Source: Areca catechu (Eukaryota; Streptophyta; Magnoliopsida; Arecales; Arecaceae). Taken from it: a stretch of 64,000 nt of DNA. Both the position numbers and the translations under genes were made by a program. The DNA lies in the NCBI GenBank assembly GCA_021397845.1, contig CM038052.1, positions 36,130,449 through 36,194,448 of the forward strand. The letters are read 5' to 3'. How positions within the stretch are numbered: position 1 is the first letter of the stretch; each line of letters begins with the position of its first letter. Shown piece by piece: positions 42,863 to 54,154 of the stretch. Under the pieces are notes generated by a model. The model was not told where the DNA came from and ran no database searches. It saw only the letters and a program-made list of their open reading frames with translations.

Positions 42863-43615
42863 ACCCCTCCCCCTCTTATAATCATCTATTTCTTATGAAT
42901 ACAACTTGCTAAAATTTTGAGTCATTGCCTTATGTTGGTATTTTTGTTTTGGTTCTTTACTTTGAGTACTCTCCTTGTATGCCCTAGCTGAATCCCTGCT
43001 ACCCTAGCATCCTTTTGCATCCTTGGAGATCAGCCACACCCAAGCAAAGGAAGCCCTAGCTACCATCCAAGACAAGGAGCTTTTCCTCCCCGGCTTCCAT
43101 CTCCTAACCCTAATCTCGATTCCCTCAAAATCCTAGTTCCTTTTCTTTTTTTTTATTTGCTGTTTTGATTGACCTTGACACTTGCAGGATCCCCGAGGTA
43201 CTTCACCTCCCTTGAGGAGGCCCTCTTTGCTTCTAGGATTGCCCAGATCAGCCATCAGATTCAAGGGAACCGAGGCTTCTTCATCCAGGCTCCGATCAAA
43301 GTGTGAGTGATCCCTTCTATTGCAAAGTTTTCAATCTCTGACTGGTAAGAAACCTTCCCTTCTCTTAATCTCTAATTTGATGAAGAATAACTATCATAAA
43401 CCAGAAGTTTCTCAACTCCCGGGTCCTGGCTATACTTATTATCTTGCATGAGTTCTTTGCGATCATGATAATTCTTTGCATTGCTATCCTATTTGCTAGT
43501 TCTTATTTTTATTTGGGAATTTAGCCTGCAAACTTAAATTATAAAAATCATGAAAAAAATTATTTCACTATTTTTCCTGCATGTTTAGCAATCTTAGAGT
43601 CGTCCCACATTAGTT

Positions 43616-43628
43616 TGGTATCAGAGTG
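43616..43628 (+). other. tRNA-iMet primer-binding site of the chromovirus-like Gypsy
   Basis: TGGTATCAGAGTG, three bases after the LTR end, with one change from TGGTATCAGAGCC. Confidence 0.85.
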
Positions 43629-44700
43629 AGTTTAGGATAGTTTTATCTGCTTTGCATTCACAAACCCTAATTTCTGCATCATGTCCACTGCATTAGGTAT
43701 CTGTTTTGCATCTGATTTTGACCATCTAAGAATTTTATTTTTATATAGAATTTATACTAATTATTCTCTGTCATGTCCTCTATTTTATCAAAATTTTTAA
43801 TTAATTTCACAGAAACCCTAAGTCATTAAAATTTGGCATATTAGAAACCCTAATAGAATCCTAAAAATTTCTATAGTAGTCCAAAAACCCTAGGATTTGC
43901 ATCATCATTTAATTTTTGTTCTATATGAAATTTAGTAGGTATCATCATCACCATCCATCCTCTATTCCAAAATTTTTTTGAATTTTTTCTACATTGGTAA
44001 CTATGTCAAATTCTGCATCAACTGAAACCCTAATTCTCTGATTTCTACTGATTTTGCACTTGACTAACTCAAACCTAATTAACTTTTAAAACCCCCAATC
44101 CCAAGCCAAACTTTGTTTGATAACCCCAGTTAACTTAAAATTAACTTGAAATCTCATAAATTAATAAAAAATCATTATATTTTCTACTGTGTTTTAGTTT
44201 GCATTTGGACCATTGAATATTCATCATCTTTTAACCTAATCTTAAGGGCAATCAATATAACATCAGGGTAGGAGGTCATTACCTATCCTGGGTCCAAAAT
44301 AACCATCCAGCATTTCCATCCAAGCCTTAATTAAAATTAATTAGACTTAATTTATGCTAGTGGGCTAGGTGACACCCAATAGGTCGGGTACGAACCGTGT
44401 GAGCCAACTAGTGCATTTAATCCTTTAGCTATTACTGAAATCTGGTGTCTAAGGCTGAGGGTCCAAAGTCAAACGACCTAAGTGATGTTGTGGTTTTTAA
44501 TTGGGTCCCTACAAAAGCAGGAGGGTCTCCCATACTCCAACCCCCTACCTTGCCAGTGGAAGGATTAGCTACTGGGTTAGGTGTAAGTTGAGCTGACCCA
44601 TTCAATTCTGGCTCTAAGTCTAGGAAATCCTAGATTGTACTAGCCTTTTTTTTTTTGCATGCTTGGCTGTACCATTCCATTTTGATTGATTATTTGTTGC
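43629..44700 (+). other. leader of the chromovirus-like Gypsy, non-coding
   Basis: AT-rich, no ORF. The part from 44270 to 44630 resembles in order and short words (GGTGTCTAAGG, AATTAATTAGAC) the reverse complement of the leaders at 6500-6800 and 50100-50420. Confidence 0.6.
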
Positions 44701-45858
44701 ATGACCACTAGACTAAGAACCCAATACCAGAAGTCTAAGCCCCAACCTAGCTCAACCATGGAACCCAATCTAGAAGCCCTTATAAGAGATATGAGTGAAC
44801 AGATGAACCAAGTGAATACACAGATGAACCAGATGAACCTCAAACAGGATCAAATGAACCAAGCCAATATCCAAACCCAAGCCCAGTTTGCCCAAATTGA
44901 TCGTAGGTTTGACCAATTCGATACTAAGCTTGACCAAATAAACCAAAGATTCAACCAAGTAAGAACCCTAGGCAAGACCCATAGAGCTGAACCCCAGGAA
45001 CCCACAGTCCCTAGATATGAACCCAGTAGTAATCCACTATCCCTTAGTCAACCTGAACCCTATAGGATTGATACCCCTAGATTTGAACCCATAACCTTTA
45101 AACACATAACCTATGAACCCATAACCCTTAGTTTACCCACCCTTGTTACCCCATACTTTAGTCAATTTTTCATTAGCCAAACCCCTCTTACCACCCCATT
45201 AGTTCTCCAAGATGACTTAGAAGAAGAAATATATGAGGCTGACCCAAGTCTGGTAGAGGAGTATGAAGATAATGAGTCTATTGAAGATCTAGAAGAGTAT
45301 CCTATAGAAGACCCAGGATTAGTTGATTATGACCAAACCCAGATAGAAACCAACCCAGAATTAGTTGAACCAAAAATCCAGTGTAACCAACCCAATTCAA
45401 CCATGGAGTCCAATTTAGGAACCTTCCTTAAGGCCATGATTGAACAATTGACCCAAATGAACCTTAAGCTTGACCAATCCATTATCCAAAACCAAGCCCA
45501 GTTTGACCAAATGACCATCCAAACCAACCAAATATCCCAAACCAACAACCAAGCAACCAATAGACTTGACCAATTAACTAATAGGTTGAACCAGGTAGAA
45601 GCCAATCCAGTGTTAGTTGATCCAGTAGAAACCCAGGTAGAAGCCACCCTAAAGTTAACTGACTTTAACCACACCCAACCTGTAGTGAAAGAACCCTTAA
45701 AGGAAGATGACCATGAGGGATCCAATCCCATTATTAGAGTTTTACCTGAGAAGCTACTAGAAGAAAGCCCAATTAGAGAGCCCAGTCCTTTGATTTATGA
45801 ACCAGAAGAGTTTATTAAGGACTTAATCTCTTTAGATCATGCCCTCAGGATGAAGTAA
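44701..45858 (+). CDS. gag-derived Gln/Asn-rich ORF without capsid or zinc knuckle
   Basis: Open for 386 codons from MTTRLRTQYQKSKPQPSSTM (an in-frame ATG 15 bases upstream is less likely because relatives start M-T/A-T-R). Residues 15-95 are heptad-like (MEPNLEALIRDMSEQMNQ, then QMNQMNLKQDQMNQANIQ), corresponding to the gag N-terminus at 6444 (MDPNLETLMRTMTEQFKQLN). Residues about 165-205 are the acidic tail (DDLEEEIYEADPSLVEEYED), which in the gag at 5245-6444 lies after the zinc knuckle. From about residue 234 the N-terminal segment is repeated (NSTMESNLGTFLKAMIEQLT). The capsid core and knuckle are missing. It could form coiled-coil oligomers but not a normal particle. The absence of stops in an otherwise old element is notable. 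Confidence 0.7.
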   Translation: MTTRLRTQYQKSKPQPSSTMEPNLEALIRDMSEQMNQVNTQMNQMNLKQDQMNQANIQTQAQFAQIDRRFDQFDTKLDQINQRFNQVRTLGKTHRAEPQEPTVPRYEPSSNPLSLSQPEPYRIDTPRFEPITFKHITYEPITLSLPTLVTPYFSQFFISQTPLTTPLVLQDDLEEEIYEADPSLVEEYEDNESIEDLEEYPIEDPGLVDYDQTQIETNPELVEPKIQCNQPNSTMESNLGTFLKAMIEQLTQMNLKLDQSIIQNQAQFDQMTIQTNQISQTNNQATNRLDQLTNRLNQVEANPVLVDPVETQVEATLKLTDFNHTQPVVKEPLKEDDHEGSNPIIRVLPEKLLEESPIREPSPLIYEPEEFIKDLISLDHALRMK

Positions 45859-45863
45859 CCTCT

Positions 45864-46106
45864 TTGACTCCATTTGATCTCTTTCCTGAAATCAATGACC
45901 CTTTCTTTCATTATGTAGACCCTTTAGATAGACATCGAACCCATAAGGTAAACCTCATTAGTCTAGGATTAATTCCCGACATCCCTTCTTACATTTTAGT
46001 CTATCCAATTAACCCTGAACCCTTTTCTTACTTTCCATCCAATTGGACTAACCCTAAATCCACCTCATATTTTCTGCCTTTTCTTGAATTTTCTTTTGTT
46101 TCTTAA
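45864..46106 (+). CDS. small ORF conserved between two non-autonomous Gypsies
   Basis: Begins six bases after the previous stop in another frame and ends PFLEFSFVS. Its C-terminal half (IPDIPSYILVYPINPEPFSY ... TSYFLPF) is also encoded at 55936-56064 (VPDTPSYIQLYPTKPEHFSL ... TSYFLPFPETSSIS, stop). No known domain. It may be a leftover spacer of the lost pol, or a short protein. Confidence 0.45.
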   Translation: MTPFDLFPEINDPFFHYVDPLDRHRTHKVNLISLGLIPDIPSYILVYPINPEPFSYFPSNWTNPKSTSYFLPFLEFSFVS

Positions 46107-46410
46107 ACCATTCATTTGCATTTTAGAGGGGTAATCATACTGCATTCATTCATTGCACAGGTTATATTTGCATTATATTTTTGGCATACCCTATGGCACC
46201 TAGTAGGCATACATTGTAAGTTCTCATGTACATGCCATGCTAGGGTCAAATGTAGAAAGTCTATAGTCTGTTAGATTTTGTCCCGTAGAGTTCAATAAAA
46301 TTTTCTTTGATAGGAAGGTCTAGTTGAGTCTATTAGATGTTAGTCTTGAATCCAATAAATTTACAGACCCAATCTACCTATCCACACATGCACTAGCTTC
46401 TACATAGCAT
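46107..46410 (+). other. non-coding spacer shared with the Gypsy at 54155-58393
   Basis: Resembles 56065-56400 along its whole length (for example AGTCTATAGTCTGTTAG versus AGCCTATAGTCTATTAG). No ORF. Confidence 0.7.
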
Positions 46411-46969
46411 ATGCATATGGAAATTAGTCAAAAGCTGAACCTAAGTAATGAACTAAATAACAACTTGGCTAATTCCCAAAGAAAAAAAAGAAGAATTTCT
46501 GCAGAGGAATATGTGATGATAAAGAAATTTTCTGCTCGCGAAGCTGGCCCATCCAAGATAATGAAGAGTAATGGACCCAATGCCTATATGCCTGAGATAT
46601 CACCTGATTTAGGTATTAGCTCCACCTTCATCATCTCAGATCTTATAGAGTCTAAGGAGCCAGTAGTGATACCCAACGAGCCCTTTGAGCCACCCCCTTT
46701 CTTTGTGAGTGAACCCATCCTAGAGCGACCACATATAATTTGGCCTTTTGATGAGATAAAGATTAAGAGAACTCTGAATGATCAAGCTATTGGCACTTGA
46801 AATAGAGACTGTCAGCGGTATTTGATCCGGTGGCAAGGTCGGCCAGAATCTGAGGACTCGTGGATCATCCGTGAGGATCTGCAGTGCCTCAACCCAGACC
46901 TACCCAAGCACTATGAGAGCCAAATTTATCCTTACTCGACGGGGTTGAGTTCCTCCTACCCGGAAGAAT
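46411..46969 (+). pseudogene. integrase C-terminus with chromodomain, then 3' tail
   Basis: SKIMKSNGPNAYMPEISPDL and GISSTFIISDLIESKEPV are the conserved C-terminal linker of chromovirus integrase (usual GPYKI.K..NAYVL.LP.D.GIS..FN..DL). A stop follows at 46798. CQRYLIRWQGRPESEDSWII and REDLQCLNPDLPKHYES in the next part are a chromodomain-like module that directs insertion to heterochromatin. The tail CTCGACGGGGTTGAGTTCCT and the purine-rich GGAAGAATTG lead into the 3' LTR. The integrase core is absent. Confidence 0.8.
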
Positions 46970-48524
46970 TGGTGGGGACACCAGGATCAGACACAGATCC
47001 CTGGATCCCATATGGTTTACTTAGTCATGTGTCAAAGTTTTAAAAATTTTATAATCAATTAAGATTGAGTCCTGTAATAAGTTGAGGTTAGTTGATTTGT
47101 CTCAACCCTCAACCTAGTCCAGTACATTGAGTCCTGTATATTACTATGAGTCTAGTATGAGTCCACTTATATAAGAGAAGAGGCTATACTATTTTGGAGT
47201 TCCACCATACCTCATTCTAGAGCCAGAGGTAGTTACATCAGCTTAGGGGAGTCCAATTGACACCTAGGTGCCCATATTCCCTCCAAATATCATTTTAGAT
47301 GCTAGATTCCCTCCAGATGCTTCCAGAATATTTCATATGCCAAGAGCCCATGTTTTCCAGGTCATCCTAGCACTCTAGGCCTTCAAATTCAAGCCCAGGA
47401 AGCAAGCCCAAGCAAGAAGAAACAATATTCCTTTTTGATACCGGGAATATGCTAGCCTAGGGAACCAGGCGCCCCAGCTTCCAAGAGGCCCAAGCCCATG
47501 CATCCTTGGCCTATGGCCGACTTCTCCTTGCTGCCCCAAAGCCCAACATGCCATTCAAAATGAGAGGAGGCATCCAAAGGTGTTGACCAAGTCCAAGCCT
47601 AAGTGAAGAGGGAGAAGACTAATCCTATTCTAACCTAGTTGGGATTCTTAATCTTTTTTAGCCTTGTTATTCTAACCTAGCTAGGAAAGGACTTGTAGTC
47701 TAACTAGGAAGAGGACTTGTAACCTAAGTGTAACCCTAGTTAGAGAGGGCATGGGAGCTTTATAAATACCCCACCCCTCCCTCTCTTATAATCATCTATT
47801 TCTTATGAATACAACTTGCTGAAATTTTGAGTTATTGCCTTGTGTTGGTGTTTTTGTTTTGGTTCTTTACTTTGAGTGATCTCCTTATGTGCCCTAGCCG
47901 AATCCCTGTTTCCCTAGCATCCTTTTGCATCCTTGGAGATTAGCCATGCCCAAGCAAAGGAAGCCCTAGTTGCCATCCAAGACAAGGAGCTTCTTCCTCC
48001 CCGGCTTCCATCTCCTAACCCTAATCCCGATTCTCTCAAAATCCTAGTTCCTTTTCTTTCTTTTTTTTATTTGCTATTTTGATTGACCCTGATGCTTGCA
48101 GGATCCCCGAGATGCTTCACCTCCCCTGAGGAGGCTCTCTTTGCTTCTAAGACCGCCCAGATCAGCCATCAGATTCAAGGGAACCGAGGCTTCTTCATCC
48201 AGGCTCTGATCAAAGTGTGAGTGATCCCTTCTATTACAAAGTTTTCAATCTCTAACTGGTAAGAAACCTTCCCTTCTCTCAATCTCTGATTTGATGAAGA
48301 ATAACTATCATAAACCGAGAGTTTCTCAACTCTCGGGTCTAGGCTACTTATTATCTTGCATGAGTTCTTTACGATCATGATGATTCTATGCATTGCTATC
48401 CTATTTACTAGTTCTTACTTTTATTTAAAAATTTAGCCTACAAACCTAAATTATAAAAATCATAAAAAAAATTATTTCACTATTTTTCCTGCATGTTTAG
48501 CAATCTTAGAGTCATCCCGTATTA
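46970..48524 (+). repeat. 3' LTR of the chromovirus-like Gypsy
   Basis: TGGTGGGGACACC to CCCGTATTA, 1555 bp, TATA box TATAAATACCCC at 47761. Matches the split LTR 31266-43612. Confidence 0.94.
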
Positions 48525-48729
48525 CTAGGTAGCTTACCTTCCTCCCTCTGATTGAACGCTGTAGCTAGCTAACCTATCTGGGTCTCTAACTTGGCAACGG
48601 ATTGTATGTGGGAGTGAAGGAGTTGGGTATTCATTTTCAGCCCCTTCAAAGCTTGAAGCACCTTCTCTTCAAATAAAGGGTCATGATTGTTCGATGGAGG
48701 TTATGGGGCACTTAGGTACTATAGAAATG

Positions 48730-49842
48730 TCATGCTTCTTTAGTTGGTTTCCTGATAGTTGGGCCTAACAGATGAATTGATTCCAGGTTAGGATTTCCAA
48801 AAGAAATTTGGGTGATTGCACCAACCAGGATTATAAGTGTTCGAGTATGGATCATTTCCTGGTTTAGGAGCCATTTGGGTTTGGGCTTGATGGGCTTGCT
48901 CCTGAAGCAGCTCAAAAAATTGGTAAGCGACTGGACAATCACCTAACAAGTGGGTGGGACTCGAGCAGATAATACAGACATCATGATTATGATGAGATGA
49001 GGAAGAATTATTTCTAGTTTGCAAAATTTGGTCAAGCTTCTGAGATAGCTCAACTACCTTGCTGTAGATGTCTACAGCATTACCAACTTCATACATTCCC
49101 CCTCTTTTGGGTCCTATGAGTCCAATGGGAGGATCTCTATAGGTAGCAGACATTTTTAAGAATGAACATTCCTCCACATGAGGCATCCACCATTTGCCTG
49201 TGCATTTCTGACTGATTGTCGTAAAAGCACTGGACTAATTGCCATTTTGGTATGGCATGGTGAGGACATTTCTTAATCAACTCTTTTAATCTCTCCCAAG
49301 TTTCATGAAACATTTCTCCATCCAATTGAGAAAAACTGGTAATGGTTTTTCTGATTTGATTCATCTTTCCTACGAGGAAATACTTCTTAAGAAACTCTCT
49401 TTGAAGTTGATCCCAAGTTGAAATAGTTACAGTATCTAGGAAATTCAACCAGTATTTAGCTATATTTCAATGAAAAAGGGAATAACTTAAGCCTTAAAGC
49501 ATCATCGGAGAAATTTTATATTTTTACAGTTGAACAGATCTCCAAAAATTTATTTAAGTATTTATAAGGATCTTCATTTGCAAGTCCGTAGAAAGAGGGT
49601 AACATCTGGATTACACTGGACTTGATTTTTTATTGGACAGCCTCTATAGGGGGTACTTGGATACAAGATGAATAGGTGTATTTTGAAGGAGTGAAGTACT
49701 CCATCAATGGAGGGTCAATTCCTTGATTTTCTTGATTGGGATCCATAGTACCTGGGCTGTTTGCTCTACTGGTTCTTTTTATTTTTGGATCTAGGGATAT
49801 GTGTTTAGGTTCTTGAAATCGATGCATAGAATACACTAACAT
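48730..49842 (-). pseudogene. Athila-like gag, N-terminal part, frameshifted
   Basis: Starts MLVYSMHRFQEPKHISLDPK at 49842 (a MHRFQ start may be the natural one), then NSPGTMDPNQENQ. The gag core follows in shifted frames: WLNFLDTVTISTWDQLQREF, KYFLVGKMNQIRKTITSFSQ, CPHHAIPKWQLVQCFYD and HRQMVDASCGG, hallmarks of Athila/Tat gag. 49186-48788 continues with GNAVDIYSKVVELSQKLDQI and the knuckle CIICSSPTHLLGDCP. At least three frameshifts. The remaining gag and protease are at 29679-31265 beyond the inserted Gypsy (CTAGG on both sides). Confidence 0.87.
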
Positions 49843-50804
49843 ACACCCTCCTAAAGCAAATAGGAATTCAGATATATATATATATATTGTTATTAATTAA
49901 AGAAAAGTGGAAGAATGAGAAGAGGTCTAAAGAAGGGATTCCTAAGAGAATCCTAGGTTAGAGAAAAGAGAGTTATGTTAATTATTTTTTTTTTATTTTT
50001 CAAACAAGTGAAATAATCAAAATCACTATCCTAGGGTTAACCTAGATCTAGACAGCTCCTAACTGATCCTAGGTTACCTTTGAGTACTCCAAGTCCAAGA
50101 TCAATTAACTGACTCAGCCAAGTAAGTGTAAGGTTGGTGGGGATCCCCCCGTTACTTGCCTTAGATACCAATTAAAATTGGTAAGGTAAGCGAACGAAAC
50201 CAATTAAAGAACCACCTTCCTTCAAGCTCTTATCCCTGAACTACTTTCCTTAGACACCAAGCAATTAACTGACCTGAACCCGGTCCAACTTTAGGATTCC
50301 CTTGTCCTATTGAGGACGAAATTCCTAGGGTTGACGTCTAATTGATTTTAAATTTAAGGTTTGGATCAATGCAAATGCTGGGTAGTGATTTGTAGGCTAA
50401 GGAAGGGTATTGAACTCCCCACCTTATCTGATTAATTGGGTTATGCCCTTAAGTCGATTATGAAATGATGAAATGTAACAAACAAGGTGTCCAAGTTATC
50501 ACACAAACAAAACAAAATTAATCTAATTACTCTTTTTTTGTTAAATTTGGTGATTAAGTTTCTAATTCCCTAATAAATTATGAGATGTCAGGGAAAATTT
50601 TTTTTTGGATTTTGCAGAAAAAAAATTTACCTAAGTCAATCTAAAAATGGAAAGCAAAAAGCATAAAAAAAATTTTTACTCAACCTTTTTGTACCCTAGG
50701 ACAACCATTCAACATAACTTTTCAGTTATGCCAGGGCAACCTTATGTCAGGGCACTCAATATCGTAAATTACTAACAACTAATTTTTTTAATTTTATAAT
50801 TTTT
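49843..50804 (-). other. leader of the Athila-like element
   Basis: AT-rich, non-coding, with a short AT microsatellite at 49873-49890. The segment 50100-50270 resembles the Gypsy leader at 6535-6680. Confidence 0.65.
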
Positions 50805-50822
50805 TCCCCGGCAACGGTGCCA
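50805..50822 (-). other. tRNA-Asp-type primer-binding site
   Basis: Minus strand TGGCACCGTTGCCGGGGA, one change from TGGCGCCGTTGCCGGGGA, the site used by Athila and related elements. It lies six bases inside the 5' LTR end. Confidence 0.92.
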
Positions 50823-50828
50823 AAAATC

Positions 50829-52478
50829 TGGTGTGTGTCTCTACGCACCGATTTGAAACCTTAAATCCACTACTTCTAAAAGTAGAATAGTGGGAGTAAG
50901 GATCGAATCCACAGGGACTTTGGGTTATTCCAAAAAAGAACTTTTCAACACCAATGCTTTACTAATAACAAAAAAGTATAAATTAACTAACTAAACTAAC
51001 TAACTAACTAAGACAGATAACGAAAAAGTATAAATGCAATAGATAAGAATCTCGAAATTCCAATTGGTTAGTTGCTAGGTGGGCTCGCACTTCACTTCTA
51101 TGTAAATGATCTATATATCCCGATCCAGATATAATCTATTCTTGACGATCATGACCATGGCCCGTTCTCTTGAAATATAGATTAGTTAAAAATTGGTTAC
51201 ATACAAAATAAAAATCTTTTTAGAGATAATTTATTCCAAGAGCATAAACTGTATATAAACTATGCCTAATAAGAATTAAATAAAGATGTATAGAAATGTT
51301 GAAAAGTAACTCTTTTTATTTCATAGAAAATAAGTACAAGAGATGAAAAATGAAATAAACCCCTTGTGCCAAGCACTACAGTGGAATCCCAAGAAGATGA
51401 TTCAAGAATTGGATTGGATGGGAGTGGGATGGAATACAAGGAAAGGCGGAGTGGGATGGGGCGCAGAATGGAAGTCTGCAGAATAATCCCTCGAGCGGAG
51501 AATGGTCGAGGACTTTATAGATGGGAAACACCATGTCGGGCCCATGTGGAAACCGCGATGATTTCTTATCTCAATCTACTCCTCAATCTCGATTCTATCT
51601 TCCTATCCTCGTACCAGTTCACGCGATCCCAGCAACGATTCCACCGATCATGCACCCGTTCATGTGATCTCCATTTCTTATCCGAACGAACTCCTCCACA
51701 TCCATCCAGCATTGTCCTTTATTTGGACATCATCCGCCTTCTGACAAGCTTCTTCCTTCCAGCGGTGTAAATATTGCTTCGGTAGACTGCTGCAGATTGG
51801 AGAAGACCGCCATCGGCATTAGTGGTCTGGGAGCTGCAAGGATTTTTTGGTCATGGGAAGAAACCGTGGAGAGCATATGGATGGTGATGGAAAGGTGGAA
51901 GGAGACCAACGATGGACAGCTCCGGTGGGTTCTCCGAGTAGAGGGGGTGGATCCGATGGCCATGGGAATGGGCACCACATCATCTCCGGTTGATGGCAGG
52001 ATCTTGGTGGTGCGGGGTGCTTTGCGATGGCCGAACGGTGAAGAGAAGGGCGGCATCCTTTCTCCAGCCATTTTCCGACCGTTGGGAGCTTCTCCAGCCG
52101 GTAGTGGGGGCGGCAGCGACTTGGGCGATGGTGGGGGCACTCTCTGGCAAGTTTTGGAGCAAACGGAGAAGGGCGGTCCATGGTTCTACTCCATGGACCA
52201 TGGTCATGGCTGCAGGCGGTCCACACGTAGCTCCATAGACCGAGCGGTCCCGGTCCTTGGTGGACCGGTTGCTTTAAATTTCATGCAATTGTTTATATAA
52301 TTCTTCAAAATTCCATTTTGGGCTCGTTTGAAGTTCGAATTATGTGCCATTTATGCCGTTGGACTCGTAAATCTGTGCTCTTCTTGTTTATGAAGTCAAT
52401 TTCTATAAAATACCACATAAAAGTATCAATTTTAATCAAATAAAGTTGGGTTAATTATCATTATTTTAATAATTATCA
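50829..52478 (-). repeat. 5' LTR of the Athila-like element
   Basis: Minus strand TGATAATTATTAAAATAAT (52478) to ACACACACCA (50829), 1650 bp. Matches 11371-13063, including the GC-rich block at about 51700-52265. Confidence 0.9.
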
Positions 52479-52483
52479 CTCGT

Positions 52484-53760
52484 GCTAGCCATCGATCCTT
52501 CCATCTGGGCCATCCCATCTGCGGGCTCTATCACTCTCGCAGTCTTCACCGCATCCTCGGGAAGCCACCATTCCTCCCAGGTGAGGCTCACCATTATCTG
52601 GCTACATGAGGGGCCCGTCCCCCTAGCTGATATGGGATAGCCCTCCTTGCCATCTGCATCGGCATGGGAAGGGGCTGAAGCGTGAATTCTCCCGGTCCCT
52701 GTCCATGTCCACTCCCTTGGCTTCTAAGGTGGGATCAACCAATGAGGCTATCTGATGGCAAGCCGAAGAGCGCCTGGAGGAGTATAAGCACAGGTTGGCT
52801 GACCTCACTCACCAATTTGTCAACCTACAGGGTGCTGCCCGTGAGCCAGCAAGTTATGATACCTGCCTCCCTTTCACCCATCGAGTTCAGGAGGAGCCAA
52901 TTCCTAGTTGGTTTCACATGCCTCAACTGAACCCATATGATGGGACCATAGACCCTCTTGACCATCTCGAGAGCTATAAAGCTCTCATAAGAGTTCAAGG
53001 GGTGACTGATGCCCTCCTTTACACCACCTTCCCGGCTATGCTCCGCAAGTTAGCTTGAGCCTGGTACTCTCGGCTTGAGACGAGGAGTATCGGCTCCTTC
53101 AGGCAACAAGAGAAGTTTATGGCATACTTCGATGCATGCTAGAAGGTTCCACAAGAGGATGATAGTCTCTTTTCCATCTATTGACAGGACGGAGAGTTCT
53201 TGAGGAATTACGTGGCCTAATTCAAGGTGGCTACATTGGAGGTGTATAACTTGGATGAATCTATAGCCATGCTGGCCATCAAGGGGGGACTTAGGACTTC
53301 GCAATTTACCTACTCCCTCGATAAGAAGTCGCCAAAGTCCTATTAGGAATTACTTACCCATGCCCAGAAATATATTTGTGCAGAGGAGGCTGATGCATGC
53401 AGAGGGAGCTGGACAGGAAACCCATAAAGAAGCAAGCCCAAGGAGAGCCGAGCGAAACCCAGATGCAAAAGGCCGACTCATCCCACTGGCCTGATTCAAA
53501 GTCAAAGGACTTTCTCGATAGAAACAAGAAGTGCACTCCTCTCTTCACCCCTAGAGCCATGATTCTAATGAAAATTGAGGGTGAGCACTACCTATACAGG
53601 CCTCCCTCATTGAGGCCATCAGGCAACCGTGATAAGAATAAGTACTATCAATTCCATAGGAATCACGGCCATGATACTGAGGAATGCCACCATCTGAAGA
53701 AAGAGATTGAAGATCTAATATGATGCGGCTACCTCGAAAAGTTCATCCAAGGAGTACCAC
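52484..53760 (+). pseudogene. outer Tat gag, many stops
   Basis: QAEERLEEYKHRLADLTHQF, PIPSWFHMPQLNPYDGTIDP and LDHLESYKALIRVQGVTDAL match the young Tat gag closely. Then RNYVA-stop-FKVATLEVYNLDES and FTYSLDKKSPKSY. At least five stops interrupt the core. KYYQFHRNHGHDTEECHHLK is the zinc-knuckle region with the first Cys changed to Tyr. The preceding 250 bases (52484-52735) are diverged gag N-terminus. Confidence 0.88.
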
Positions 53761-54149
53761 CCAGCACCTAAGGTGCTGACGATCACCTAGCTCTGATCGA
53801 CATCAATAATCAACCTAATGAGATGCCTGTTAAGATGATAACCTAGAGGGCAAGGTGAGTCCCGAAGAGGGCAGGGGGAGGAGAGAGTTGAAATTGTATT
53901 CCCCTTTACTAATAGGAACCTTGTTGGGGTTAATAACCTCAATAATAATGCTATCATGGTAGACATGACGATAGCAAAATATCTTGTAAAAAGAATCATA
54001 GTTGATAGTAGAAGCTCCATGGATATTCTTTTTTATGATATATTTGTCAGGATGAATCTATCGGCTCGTTTGCTCAAATCAGTTTTTGCTCTTTTGATCA
54101 ACTTCACCGAAAACTCAGTTCGAGTTGAAGGTGAGATCACCCTACCAAT
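53761..54149 (+). pseudogene. outer Tat protease, N-terminal part
   Basis: VDMTIAKYLVKRIIVDSRSS and MDILFYDIFVRMNLS match the young Tat protease, with D-S-G changed to D-S-R. VEGEITLPIIA ends at the Gypsy insertion (TSD CATAG 54150-54154). The protease resumes at 58399. Confidence 0.87.
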
Positions 54150-54154
54150 CATAG

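Larger units (their letters stand above)
31266..43612 (+). repeat. 5' LTR of the chromovirus-like Gypsy, interrupted
   Basis: Halves 31266-31649 and 42443-43612 join at the SIRE TSD. TATA box TATAAATACCCCACCCC at 42851, just before the transcription start expected. Ends CCCACATTA before the PBS. The uninterrupted version is 46970-48524. Confidence 0.93.
31266..48524 (+). mobile_element. non-autonomous chromovirus-like Gypsy, about 6.5 kb net, TSD CTAGG
   Basis: LTRs begin TGGTGGGGACACC and end ATTA (31266-43612, split by the SIRE insertion; 46970-48524). Without the SIRE element and its TSD copy the left LTR is 1554 bp and the right one 1555 bp. CTAGG flanks at 31261-31265 and 48525-48529. 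The interior (43613-46969) has PBS, leader, an odd gag-derived ORF, a small conserved ORF and an integrase C-terminus with chromodomain. Protease, RT, RNase H and integrase core are absent. Confidence 0.94.
11371..52478 (-). mobile_element. Athila-like non-autonomous Gypsy, about 8.4 kb net, TSD CTCAT/CTCGT
   Basis: Two LTRs of one family in the same (minus) orientation lie at 50829-52478 (5') and 11371-13063 (3'). A tRNA-Asp-type PBS adjoins the 5' LTR, a PPT adjoins the 3' LTR, and CTCAT (11366-11370) versus CTCGT (52479-52483) flank the whole. Removing the three nested insertions and their TSDs leaves about 8408 bp. Inside are a leader, gag, zinc knuckle and a D-L-G-A protease, but no RT, RNase H or integrase, so it is a gag-protease element that needed help to move. 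Confidence 0.88.

Noticed and set aside
45327..45731. Trp/Leu-rich minus-strand ORF of 134 codons
   Set aside because: Mirror of the Gln/Asn-rich plus-strand ORF; Trp and Val abundance follows from complementing CCA and AAC codons.
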